DNA of 15,546 nucleotides from Sulfurimonas sp. GTDB taxonomy: Bacteria; Campylobacterota; Campylobacteria; Campylobacterales; Sulfurimonadaceae. The notes below the pieces were generated by a model. That model did no database searches. It was not told the DNA's origin and saw nothing but the letters and a program-made list of their open reading frames with translations. The stretch spans positions 1 to 15,546 of the forward strand of contig JAQIBW010000078.1 in the NCBI GenBank assembly GCA_027858865.1, given 5' to 3'. Each line of letters opens with the position of its first letter. The first letter of the stretch is position 1. This document shows positions 1-6,850 of the stretch, piece by piece. The translations under genes and the position numbers were made by a program.

Positions 1-372
1 TTTGAGCAACTTGCACAAATCATAGACAAAGTAGAAGACAAAAGCAGAGTTGGCATCTGTATAGATACTTGTCATATGTTTGTTGCCGGATATGACATAA
101 GAACAAGAGAAACTTATGATAAAACATGGGATGATTTTGGAAAGATTGTAGGTTTTAACTACTTAATGGGCATGCATATTAACGACTCTAAACCACCATT
201 AGGTTCAAAAAAAGATAGACACCACTCTCTAGGAAAAGGTGAAATAGGTCTAGATGCATTCGGATTTATCATGAATGATGATAGGATGAATGACATACCC
301 TTGATACTTGAAACTATTGATGACAGCATCTGGAAAGAAGAGATAGAACTACTTTACTCTTTGGAGAATTAA
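1..372 (+). CDS. nfo: Endonuclease IV (AP endonuclease), C-terminal part
   Basis: This is the last 123 codons of a gene whose start lies before the window; the frame is open from base 1. Endonuclease IV is a zinc-dependent enzyme of base excision repair that cuts DNA 5' to abasic sites. The visible part contains the family's metal-binding signatures: IDTCH (Asp22 and His25 of the fragment), MHINDSK (His59), DRHHSLGKG (Asp72, His74) and the late glutamate in LILET (Glu104). These match the order of zinc ligands in the C-terminal half of the TIM barrel. The full enzyme is usually about 280 residues, so a little over half is missing. The fragment ends with a normal stop, TAA at 370-372. I see no damage in it. 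The next gene follows after a short gap with its own candidate promoter, so the two are probably transcribed separately. Confidence 0.93.
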   Translation, partial: FEQLAQIIDKVEDKSRVGICIDTCHMFVAGYDIRTRETYDKTWDDFGKIVGFNYLMGMHINDSKPPLGSKKDRHHSLGKGEIGLDAFGFIMNDDRMNDIPLILETIDDSIWKEEIELLYSLEN

Positions 373-390
373 GCATCATTTTTGTAATAT

Positions 391-399
391 TGGTATAAA
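391..399 (+). promoter_or_regulatory. Candidate extended -10 promoter for the FadL-type gene
   Basis: TGGTATAAA fits an extended -10 element (TG, one base, then a TATAAT-like hexamer). Transcription would begin at about 405-407. That falls on the ATG at 406 and leaves a short leader with AAAGG in front of the ATG at 424. No convincing -35 box is seen, which is common for Campylobacterota housekeeping promoters. This is a judgement from sequence alone. Confidence 0.4.
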
Positions 400-423
400 T
401 TTTTAATGAAAAAGGTCTGTTTG

Positions 424-1650
424 ATGAAAAAAATAGTTTCATTATCGTTAATAGTAAGTTCAATGTTAATGGCAGGTGGATATAAAATTCCAGAAAATTC
501 ATTAAATGGGGTAGCTCTAAGTGCTGCAAATATTGCACATAACAAGAGCGCAGATGCAGCTTACTACAACCCAGCAAATATGGTTTTTATGCAAGATTCA
601 AACCATATGGAGCTTGATTTTACATATATTGGACTCAATAAGGTTAACTTTAAGGGTTCTTCTACTACTAGTTTGGGAGTTACTACAAATAATGTTGATA
701 TAGATTCTAAGAAAGAATCATTTTTGATACCGACAGTTCATTATGTATCAGGTAAAGCAGGCGAGACTCGTATAGGACTTAGCATTGTTGCTCCTGCAGG
801 TCTTTCTAAAAGATGGGACAAGCAACCTGCGATGGGCAAAGCTGAAGAATTTACACTTAAAGTTATTGAAATTAATCCAACGGTAGCTATCCCTGTCAAT
901 GATAAAGTGGCTCTTGCTTTTGGATTTAGAATAGTTCATGCAGAGGGTGTTGTAAAAGCTACTCCTGCTCTTAATGTTGCTTATCAAGATATGACAGGTG
1001 ATTCCATTGATTATGGTTACAATTTTGCTTTAGCTTATAAGCCGACATCAGATTTGGAGATGGCTTTTACCTATCGTTCACAGATTATTTTAACACAAGA
1101 GGGAACGGCTGATTTAAAATACCCTAGTCCTGCTATCAGTGGCTCTTATGATGCATCTATTGATGTTATATTACCAGCATGTGCTTCTTTAGCTTTAGCA
1201 TATACTTTACCATCAAAAACAACCGTAGAGTTTGTGTATGAGAGAAATATGTGGTCAGCATATAAAGAACTAAATTTCAATTATAGTGATGCGACAGCTG
1301 AAGCTGTTTTTGGAAAATCAAAATCAAAAAACTGGAATGATACAAATGCTTTTCGTTTAGGTGTGACTCAAGAGTTGGACAACATGACTCTAATGGCGGG
1401 AATGGTTTATGATGAGAGCCCAGTTCCTGATAAAACTATGAGTTTTGAGTTACCTGATTCAAATAGTTTTTCAGTATCTCTAGGTGGTCGTTACCAAGTT
1501 AATGATAAAATTGAAATCGGTTTAGCCGCTCTCTACTCTATGAGAGAAAGCAGAAGTGTGAATAATGCAAATGCAAACGATACTGTAACGGGCGAATTTT
1601 CAAATGGAAATGTGCTTATAGTTTCTACAGGTATCAGTTATAAATTTTAA
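424..1650 (+). CDS. FadL/OmpP1 family outer membrane transport protein
   Basis: This is a predicted outer membrane beta-barrel of 408 residues. The family (FadL, TodX, OmpP1) passes long-chain fatty acids and other hydrophobic compounds, including aromatic hydrocarbons, through the outer membrane; the substrate here is unknown. Residues 1-17 form a signal peptide (two lysines, a hydrophobic core, then LMA before GGYKIPEN). After it comes the NPA motif typical of the family's N-terminal plug region (YYNPANM, about residues 47-53). The rest alternates polar and hydrophobic residues as beta-strands do, and the chain ends in Phe (GISYKF), the usual outer membrane assembly signal. An ATG at 406 is in frame, but I prefer 424: AAAGG lies at 411-415 with an 8-base spacer, and the candidate promoter would start transcription right at 406. 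The family is clear; the transported compound is not. Confidence 0.85.
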   Translation: MKKIVSLSLIVSSMLMAGGYKIPENSLNGVALSAANIAHNKSADAAYYNPANMVFMQDSNHMELDFTYIGLNKVNFKGSSTTSLGVTTNNVDIDSKKESFLIPTVHYVSGKAGETRIGLSIVAPAGLSKRWDKQPAMGKAEEFTLKVIEINPTVAIPVNDKVALAFGFRIVHAEGVVKATPALNVAYQDMTGDSIDYGYNFALAYKPTSDLEMAFTYRSQIILTQEGTADLKYPSPAISGSYDASIDVILPACASLALAYTLPSKTTVEFVYERNMWSAYKELNFNYSDATAEAVFGKSKSKNWNDTNAFRLGVTQELDNMTLMAGMVYDESPVPDKTMSFELPDSNSFSVSLGGRYQVNDKIEIGLAALYSMRESRSVNNANANDTVTGEFSNGNVLIVSTGISYKF

Positions 1651-1658
1651 GGATTTAA

Positions 1659-3395
1659 TTGAAAATATTAGTTGATTTTTTACAAAACAAAAAAATAGAA
1701 GAGGCTCAAATATTTGCACAACTAAAGTGTAGTGTAAATGAGGCTTTAATACTTAAAGACCTTTCAAAGAAATATATGGAAGGTCAGGATGATGTCTTGG
1801 TTCGAGAACTGCTAGGTGAACTTTATGACGATGCAGGATTTGAGCATCTGAGTCATCTTCAAGAGGTTAAAATACTTCTTGAACTTGGTTGGATACATCA
1901 GCAAAGTTTTACTCCAGTTAAAATATCTGAGGTTACACCTTTGGAACTTTTAAACACAGCCGTAGGTCTTTCTCCGTCATTTTTAAAACTGCTTCAAGAC
2001 GGTGCTCCAGATATCGAGATACTGGACATTAAACCATATACAGACCATTTAGAGTACTTGCAAGATCAGTTTTTTAGAATAGAGCTTTATCAAAAGATGA
2101 GTACTATTCGTCAAAATGTTCATGAGCACTCTCTTGGCATCGATAGAGTTCAGCATAAACTTCAACTGCTAGAACAGCGAATAACTCAAAGAGTAGAGCA
2201 AACTACGGAAAAATTGGTTTTAGATAAATTTTTTAAACAAAAAAAGTTTCAGATGAAAGAAGAAGTTATATTTTTGGCTCTTCTTCGTGAAGAGTACAGT
2301 GCTACAGATGCATCTCTACGAGAGATGAATACCCTCATAGATTTAATCTCTTTAGATGAATATGACCGTATTAAAAATCGTTCGCTTTTAGAAGACGGTT
2401 CAAGTCTTCTTAATGATGGAATCATAGACTATGAAGAGATGCTAAATCCTTTTGGTGGCATCTCTAGAGCATTTTACATTGTAGATGAGATACTTCAAAG
2501 TATTATCCATCCGCATAAAAATAAAAAAGTTCGCCGTCTTAAACTTAATGCTGTTATAGATGAGCAAGATATCTTTGAACTCATAGAACCTGATACATCT
2601 TTAGAAGATGTAGTCCTAGCAAAAGAGACACAGACTACACTTGAAAACTTGATGCGCCAAGTTGATAAAGAGGTAGTAGGTCGTTTGGTTGAGTGGGGCA
2701 TAAAAGATAAAAAAAGTGGTATAGATGCTAGAATAATCTTTTACGGTCATGCTGGAACAGGTAAGACTATGACTGCTTATTCACTTGCCAAATCTTTGAA
2801 ACGTCAAGTCTTAGCATTTGACTGTTCAAAGATTCTTTCTATGTATGTTGGAGAGAGTGAAAAAAATGTTCGTAAGATTTTTGATACTTTTTATGACCTT
2901 TGCGAAAAAACAAAATCTGAACCAATACTACTTCTAAATGAAGCAGACCAGTTTTTAGGTGCACGTTCTAGTGGTGTATCAAGTGGGTCCGAACAGATGC
3001 ACAACCAGATGCAAAATATCTTTTTAGAACAGATTGAGAACTTTAAAGGTATGCTAATAGCTACTACTAATCTGCTTGAAAACATTGATAAAGCTTTTTC
3101 AAGACGTTTTAACTACAAAATAGAGTTTAAAAAACCAGATGAAGCACAGAGACTTCAGCTTTGGAAAAAAATGCTTCCAGTTAATGCCCCATACGATGAT
3201 AAATTTGATGTAAAAGAGCTTGCAAAGTACTCTTTGACCGGTGGACAGATTAGCCTTATCATCAAAAATACAGCCTATAAAGTAGCAGTAACTGATGAAC
3301 CACTTTTTACTTTTGATGACTTCGTAAGTGAAATCAAAAGAGAAAAAGATGCAAACTTCGACAGCGAAAAATCTATGGGATTTTTAAGCAAGTAA
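1659..3395 (+). CDS. AAA family ATPase with long helical N-terminal region
   Basis: This 578-residue protein has a single AAA+ ATPase module in its C-terminal half. It shows Walker A GHAGTGKT (363-370), a pore-loop-like MYVGES (395-400), Walker B PILLLNEAD (422-430), sensor 1 IATTN (467-471), arginine fingers in FSRRF (480-484) and sensor 2 LTGGQ (526-530). Walker B has Asn427 where most AAA proteins have Asp, while Glu428 is kept. I recall the NEAD form from a bacterial AAA subfamily, so it is probably normal for this type. Residues 1-310 are rich in charged and leucine-rich helical stretches and match no domain I can name. The start is TTG at 1659, preceded by AAGGA at 1649-1653 with a 5-base spacer; the stop of the porin gene overlaps this ribosome site, so the two genes are probably cotranscribed. 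Remodelling of proteins is the family's general role. The target is unknown. Confidence 0.8.
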   Translation: MKILVDFLQNKKIEEAQIFAQLKCSVNEALILKDLSKKYMEGQDDVLVRELLGELYDDAGFEHLSHLQEVKILLELGWIHQQSFTPVKISEVTPLELLNTAVGLSPSFLKLLQDGAPDIEILDIKPYTDHLEYLQDQFFRIELYQKMSTIRQNVHEHSLGIDRVQHKLQLLEQRITQRVEQTTEKLVLDKFFKQKKFQMKEEVIFLALLREEYSATDASLREMNTLIDLISLDEYDRIKNRSLLEDGSSLLNDGIIDYEEMLNPFGGISRAFYIVDEILQSIIHPHKNKKVRRLKLNAVIDEQDIFELIEPDTSLEDVVLAKETQTTLENLMRQVDKEVVGRLVEWGIKDKKSGIDARIIFYGHAGTGKTMTAYSLAKSLKRQVLAFDCSKILSMYVGESEKNVRKIFDTFYDLCEKTKSEPILLLNEADQFLGARSSGVSSGSEQMHNQMQNIFLEQIENFKGMLIATTNLLENIDKAFSRRFNYKIEFKKPDEAQRLQLWKKMLPVNAPYDDKFDVKELAKYSLTGGQISLIIKNTAYKVAVTDEPLFTFDDFVSEIKREKDANFDSEKSMGFLSK

Positions 3396-3418
3396 CTCTA
3401 CTTAAATGTAGAGTTATT
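3393..3418 (+). terminator. Hairpin at the end of the AAA ATPase gene
   Basis: TAACTCTAC (3393-3401) and GTAGAGTTA (3408-3416) pair perfectly over 9 bp around a 6-base loop. The stop codon of the ATPase gene is the first triplet of the stem. Only two T residues follow directly (3417-3418), before GCACATTCTT, so the U tract is weak. It may act as a terminator or as a 3'-end stabiliser. Confidence 0.55.
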
Positions 3419-3470
3419 GCACATTCTTATAATAATTTCTATAAAATCTAATCTATCTATTAAGCAGAAA

Positions 3471-3538
3471 TTTAGCTCTTTTTCACTCCTTATAAATCAT
3501 AGTGTTACTTTTTTACACGCATGTTACCAAGAGCTAAA
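3471..3538. repeat. 10-bp inverted repeat with 48-base spacer
   Basis: TTTAGCTCTT (3471-3480) is the exact reverse complement of AAGAGCTAAA (3529-3538). The spacer is 48 bases and holds GTGT/ACAC (3502-3505 and 3515-3518), which could form a small inner hairpin. It might be a folded RNA leader or a binding site for a dimeric regulator. It lies upstream of both candidate nuo -10 elements. I recognise no known riboswitch or small RNA here. Confidence 0.5.
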
Positions 3539-3605
3539 AATCATGTAGCGTTTGGTTACCTTTTAATATTATTGTCCTACTAGCCTCGTAAATTTAATAC
3601 TCTTT

Positions 3606-3641
3606 TTGATATAGTGCATTAACTGTTTTTTCTAGGATAAT
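3606..3641 (+). promoter_or_regulatory. Candidate promoter region of the nuo operon
   Basis: Two -10-like elements are visible. TGATATAGT at 3607-3615 is an extended -10 form (TG, one base, TATAGT). GATAAT at 3636-3641 is closer to the gene. Neither has a clear -35 hexamer at 16-18 bases, and a start site cannot be fixed by eye. The following leader carries AAAGG at 3668-3672 ahead of nuoA. Confidence 0.35.
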
Positions 3642-3680
3642 GCTTGAAAACAATGAAAAAATTATTTAAAGGTAGGTTAT

Positions 3681-4070
3681 ATGGAGCATATTAGCACTGC
3701 AAATCCGTATTTTGGGGTATTCGTACTATTTGTTGTAACATTTGGTGCATTCACAGCTACGACTATCATAGCTCGTTTAGCGAGTCGCGCGTTGGCTGCG
3801 AAAGATAGTGAAAAGATTAGACTCTCAGTTTACGAATGTGGACCAGAGGTAACTAGACAACCAAATAGAATATCACCACAGTTTTATCTATTTGCGTTAC
3901 TTTTTTTACTATTTGATGTAGAGATTATTTTTATGTTTCCATGGGCAGTAGACTTTAAACTACTAGGTTGGTTTGGTTTCGCTGAGATGTTAATGTTTAT
4001 ATTATTATTAACTATTGGATTCATATATGCATGGAAAAAAGGAGCACTTGAATGGCACAACATAAAGTAA
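3681..4070 (+). CDS. nuoA: NADH-quinone oxidoreductase subunit A (NuoA)
   Basis: NuoA is a small membrane subunit of complex I that sits next to NuoH and NuoJ where the quinone site meets the membrane arm. The 129-residue product has three hydrophobic segments (about 10-35, 67-90 and 98-118). It also has the family signature YECGPE (51-56) in the loop after the first segment, and acidic residues Asp79 and Glu81 in FDVEIIF at the second. The length is normal for the family. AAAGG at 3668-3672 precedes the ATG by 8 bases. It is the first gene of the operon, and its 3' end overlaps nuoB by 19 bases, which suggests coupled translation. Confidence 0.96.
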   Translation: MEHISTANPYFGVFVLFVVTFGAFTATTIIARLASRALAAKDSEKIRLSVYECGPEVTRQPNRISPQFYLFALLFLLFDVEIIFMFPWAVDFKLLGWFGFAEMLMFILLLTIGFIYAWKKGALEWHNIK

Positions 4071-4561
4071 ATTACACACAAAACGCTGGTTTACCTGTAG
4101 CACTTACAAGTATTGATAAAATCGTTAACTGGGGTCGTTCAAATTCACTTTGGGCACTTACTTATGGTCTTGCTTGTTGTGGTATTGAGATGATGGCATC
4201 TGGTGCGTCAAGATATGACTTTGACCGTTTTGGAACAATCTTTAGAGCATCCCCTCGTCAAGCAGATGTAATGATTGTTGCAGGAACTCTTACAAAGAAG
4301 CACGCAGAGTTTATTAAAAGACTTTATGACCAGATGACTGAGCCTAGATGGGTTATTTCAATGGGTTCATGTGCAAATACTGGTGGTATGTTTAACACAT
4401 ATTCAACAGTACAAGGGGTTGATAGAATCATTCCTGTAGATTTATACTTACCAGGTTGTGCACCTCGTCCAGAGACACTTCAGTATGGAGTAATGTTACT
4501 ACAAAAGAAAATTCGTGCAAACCATGCGTCTAAAGCACAAAAAGCAAAAAGGTTAATGTAA
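4052..4561 (+). CDS. nuoB: NADH-quinone oxidoreductase subunit B (NuoB)
   Basis: NuoB carries iron-sulfur cluster N2, the last electron carrier before quinone, at the junction of the peripheral and membrane arms. The 169-residue product keeps all four expected cysteines: the adjacent pair in ACCGIEMM (Cys42, Cys43), Cys107 in GSCANTGG and Cys136 in PGCAPRPE. AAGGAG at 4039-4044 lies 7 bases before the ATG, inside the end of nuoA, so this start is well supported. The stop overlaps the nuoC start by one base (TAATG at 4559-4563). The last 15 or so residues are lysine-rich and appear variable. Confidence 0.97.
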   Translation: MAQHKVNYTQNAGLPVALTSIDKIVNWGRSNSLWALTYGLACCGIEMMASGASRYDFDRFGTIFRASPRQADVMIVAGTLTKKHAEFIKRLYDQMTEPRWVISMGSCANTGGMFNTYSTVQGVDRIIPVDLYLPGCAPRPETLQYGVMLLQKKIRANHASKAQKAKRLM

Positions 4562-5367
4562 TGAGAGCATATACACCTAAAGATGATGTACAGGCTAAGC
4601 CGTATTACACAGACAGATTTTATAAATCTCCTCAAGTTGCTAAATATGAGCCTGAGAGTGATGAAGTATTCAGTGCTGATTTAGAAGCTATAAAAGCAAA
4701 ATTTGAAGTACTGGACGCTTACATCCAAGTAGAGCAAATGGTAGTTTATATTAATGCTAAAGATAACTATGGTGTTTTAGAGCTTATGAGAGATCAGCTA
4801 AGTTATTCTCAGCTTTCAGAGATGAGTGCTATAGACTGGATAGCTGATAGAAATGGTTTTGAAGTTTTCTACCAAATGTTAAGTATGGCTAAGCGTAAGC
4901 GTATCCGTATTAAACTTTTCATAGAAAAGGGACAGGCTGTAAACTCAGTAGAAAAACTTTTCCGCTGTGCTGATTGGTCAGAACGTGAAATGTTTGACAT
5001 GTTCGGTATCGAAGCAAACGGACATCCTTTTATGAAAAGAATCCTTATGCCTTATGACTGGCAAGGACATCCTCTTCTTAAGACTTACCCACTTCAAGGT
5101 GATGAGTTTGCTGCTTGGTATGAAGTAGATAAGATTTACGGAAAAGAAGCAAGAGAAGAGATCGGACCTGAGATTCGTGACACTTCAAGAGTTGACCGTT
5201 ATGATTCCCAGAGATTTTCTCGTTTAGGACATGAAGTACCTAAAGGAACAGAGATTACAGGAAACGAGCCAGTAAACGAACAAGCTTACCAAGAAGATGG
5301 TGGTGTGTTCTTGATTAAGAAATTTGATAAAGAGTCATCAGTAATTATTGATGATCCGCAAAGATAG
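4561..5367 (+). CDS. nuoC: NADH-quinone oxidoreductase subunit C (NuoC)
   Basis: NuoC is the 30-kDa subunit of the connecting module; it has no cofactor and supports NuoD and NuoI. The product is 268 residues. The family signature runs from about residue 139 to 177: SEREMFDMFGI, then GHPFMKRILM and DWQGHPLLKTYP. The first 50 residues and the last 90 lie outside the conserved core. Long ends like these also occur in Campylobacter NuoC as I remember it. The gene is separate from nuoD, unlike the fused nuoCD of E. coli. Its ATG overlaps the nuoB stop by one base. Confidence 0.95.
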   Translation: MRAYTPKDDVQAKPYYTDRFYKSPQVAKYEPESDEVFSADLEAIKAKFEVLDAYIQVEQMVVYINAKDNYGVLELMRDQLSYSQLSEMSAIDWIADRNGFEVFYQMLSMAKRKRIRIKLFIEKGQAVNSVEKLFRCADWSEREMFDMFGIEANGHPFMKRILMPYDWQGHPLLKTYPLQGDEFAAWYEVDKIYGKEAREEIGPEIRDTSRVDRYDSQRFSRLGHEVPKGTEITGNEPVNEQAYQEDGGVFLIKKFDKESSVIIDDPQR

Positions 5368-5375
5368 GTAGAAAT

Positions 5376-6617
5376 ATGGCACAAATAAAAAATAGATTAA
5401 CACCGTTTTTTGAAAACATCACTTTTGATAGAGATGACAATGAACTTATCTTAAACTTCGGTCCTCAGCATCCATCTTCTCATGGACAGTTACGTTTAAT
5501 GCTTCACCTTCAACAAGAGCAAATCGTAAAAGCTCATCCAGATATTGGATATCTTCACCGTGGTATGGAGAAGATGGCTGAAAATATGATTTACAATGAG
5601 TTCATGCCAACTACAGACCGTATGGATTATATTGCTTCATCTTCAAACAATTATGGATTTGCTTTGGCAGTTGAGAAGCTTATCGGTTTAGAAGTTCCTC
5701 GTCGTGCGAAAGTTATTCGTATGATGCTTTTAGAGATTAACCGTCTTATGTCTCACCTTTTCTGGCTAGCAACTACTGCTCTAGATATCGGTGCGATGAC
5801 AGTTTTCCTATTCGCCTTTCGTGAGAGAGAATATCTAATGGATATCATCGAAGGTTATTGTGGAGCTAGACTTACCCATGCTGCTATTCGTATTGGTGGT
5901 GTTCCTCTAGATATTCAAGATAGTTTTCTTCATCAATTACGTGTATTTTTGAATAAATTACCTCAAAATATCAAAGACTATGAAGACCTTCTTGACACTA
6001 ACCGTATCTGGTTGATGAGAATGGAAGAAGTTGGTACTATTTCGACTGAGATGGCACTATCATGGGGTTGTACAGGTCCTATGCTTCGTGCATCTGGAGT
6101 AAAGTGGGATATTCGTAAAGAAGAACCGTATGAGTTATATGATGAAGTAGAATTTAATGTACCTTGGTCAGACAAGGGTGATAACTTCGCTCGTTATCGT
6201 ATCTACATGGAAGAAATGAGAGAAACTGCAAAGATTCTTTATCAAACAATAGATATGTATCAAGAGTGTGTTAGAAAAGGAGAGACTGCTCTAATGGCTC
6301 ATGCTCCTAAATATGTATCAGCTCCAAAGCTTGATATCATGACGCAAAACTACTCTTTAATGCAACACTTTGTTCTAGTAACACAAGGGATGAGACCTCC
6401 TGTTGGAGAAGTTTATGTAGCGACTGAATCACCAAAAGGTGAGTTAGGTTTCTTTATTAATTCTCAAGGTGGACCATACCCATACAGACTGAAGCTTCGT
6501 GCTCCGTCTTTTTGGCACACTGGTCTTTTAACTGACTTACTTCCTGGTCATTATATTCCAGATGTTGTCTCTATTATTGGTACGACTAACATCGTATTCG
6601 GGGAGGTTGACCGCTAA
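5376..6617 (+). CDS. nuoD: NADH-quinone oxidoreductase subunit D (NuoD)
   Basis: NuoD is the 49-kDa subunit, related to [NiFe]-hydrogenase large subunits. With NuoB it forms the quinone-reducing site. The 413-residue product has FGPQHPSSHG (28-37) and IGYLHRGMEK (57-66). The two residues that contact the quinone head group in studied complexes are present by position: His35 in SSHG and Tyr85 in RMDYI. The C-terminus ends in GEVDR, as is usual. TAGG at 5365-5368 lies 7 bases before the ATG. The stop overlaps the ATG of the next gene by one base. The gene looks complete and of normal length. Confidence 0.97.
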   Translation: MAQIKNRLTPFFENITFDRDDNELILNFGPQHPSSHGQLRLMLHLQQEQIVKAHPDIGYLHRGMEKMAENMIYNEFMPTTDRMDYIASSSNNYGFALAVEKLIGLEVPRRAKVIRMMLLEINRLMSHLFWLATTALDIGAMTVFLFAFREREYLMDIIEGYCGARLTHAAIRIGGVPLDIQDSFLHQLRVFLNKLPQNIKDYEDLLDTNRIWLMRMEEVGTISTEMALSWGCTGPMLRASGVKWDIRKEEPYELYDEVEFNVPWSDKGDNFARYRIYMEEMRETAKILYQTIDMYQECVRKGETALMAHAPKYVSAPKLDIMTQNYSLMQHFVLVTQGMRPPVGEVYVATESPKGELGFFINSQGGPYPYRLKLRAPSFWHTGLLTDLLPGHYIPDVVSIIGTTNIVFGEVDR

Positions 6618-6841
6618 TGAAAAGATATGATTTAAGACACTTAAAAACTGAGTTTGAACCTAGAATGAAAGAAATTTTAGGAACTCACAGCGCAAAAGAA
6701 GTTGCAATCTTTTTATTTGAAATTGGTGATTTCTCGCCAATTCAAAAATCGGCAGATTTAGTAAAAGAGTGCGGTTATGAGTTGATGAACTCTTTAAAGT
6801 TTAACGAAGTCGACTGGACTATCGTAGTAAAAAAAAGTTAG
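6617..6841 (+). CDS. Small NuoE-like subunit of Campylobacterota complex I
   Basis: This 74-residue protein occupies the nuoE position between nuoD and the flavoprotein gene. It resembles what I remember of the small protein at this place in Campylobacter and Helicobacter nuo operons (Cj1575c/HP1264 type), especially the central GDFSPIQKSADLVKECG and the end KFNEVDWTIVVKK. It cannot be a normal NuoE: it is less than half the length and has one cysteine (Cys52), so it cannot bind the N1a [2Fe-2S] cluster. No membrane segment is visible. It probably acts as a structural or docking subunit for the input module; that is inference. Its ATG overlaps the nuoD stop by one base. Confidence 0.82.
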   Translation: MKRYDLRHLKTEFEPRMKEILGTHSAKEVAIFLFEIGDFSPIQKSADLVKECGYELMNSLKFNEVDWTIVVKKS

Positions 6842-6850
6842 GGATTAATT

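Larger units (their letters stand above)
3396..3680. other. Intergenic region between the AAA ATPase gene and nuoA
   Basis: These 285 AT-rich bases have no convincing gene on either strand. They contain most of the terminator-like hairpin, a 10-bp inverted repeat with a wide loop (3471-3538), three GTTAC words (3504, 3523, 3555) and -10-like elements close to nuoA. This is the only sizeable gap before the nuo operon, so its control signals should lie here. Confidence 0.6.

Noticed and set aside
424..3395. A defence or toxin-antitoxin system formed by the AAA ATPase and its neighbour
   Set aside because: The neighbour is a FadL-type outer membrane channel with a signal peptide. There is no nuclease, toxin or mobile-element context.
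3521..3583. Short + strand open frame of 20 codons (ATG at 3521, TAG stop) in the gap before nuoA
   Set aside because: It has no ribosome binding site and no recognisable protein features, and it overlaps the inverted repeat. Frames this short are expected by chance.
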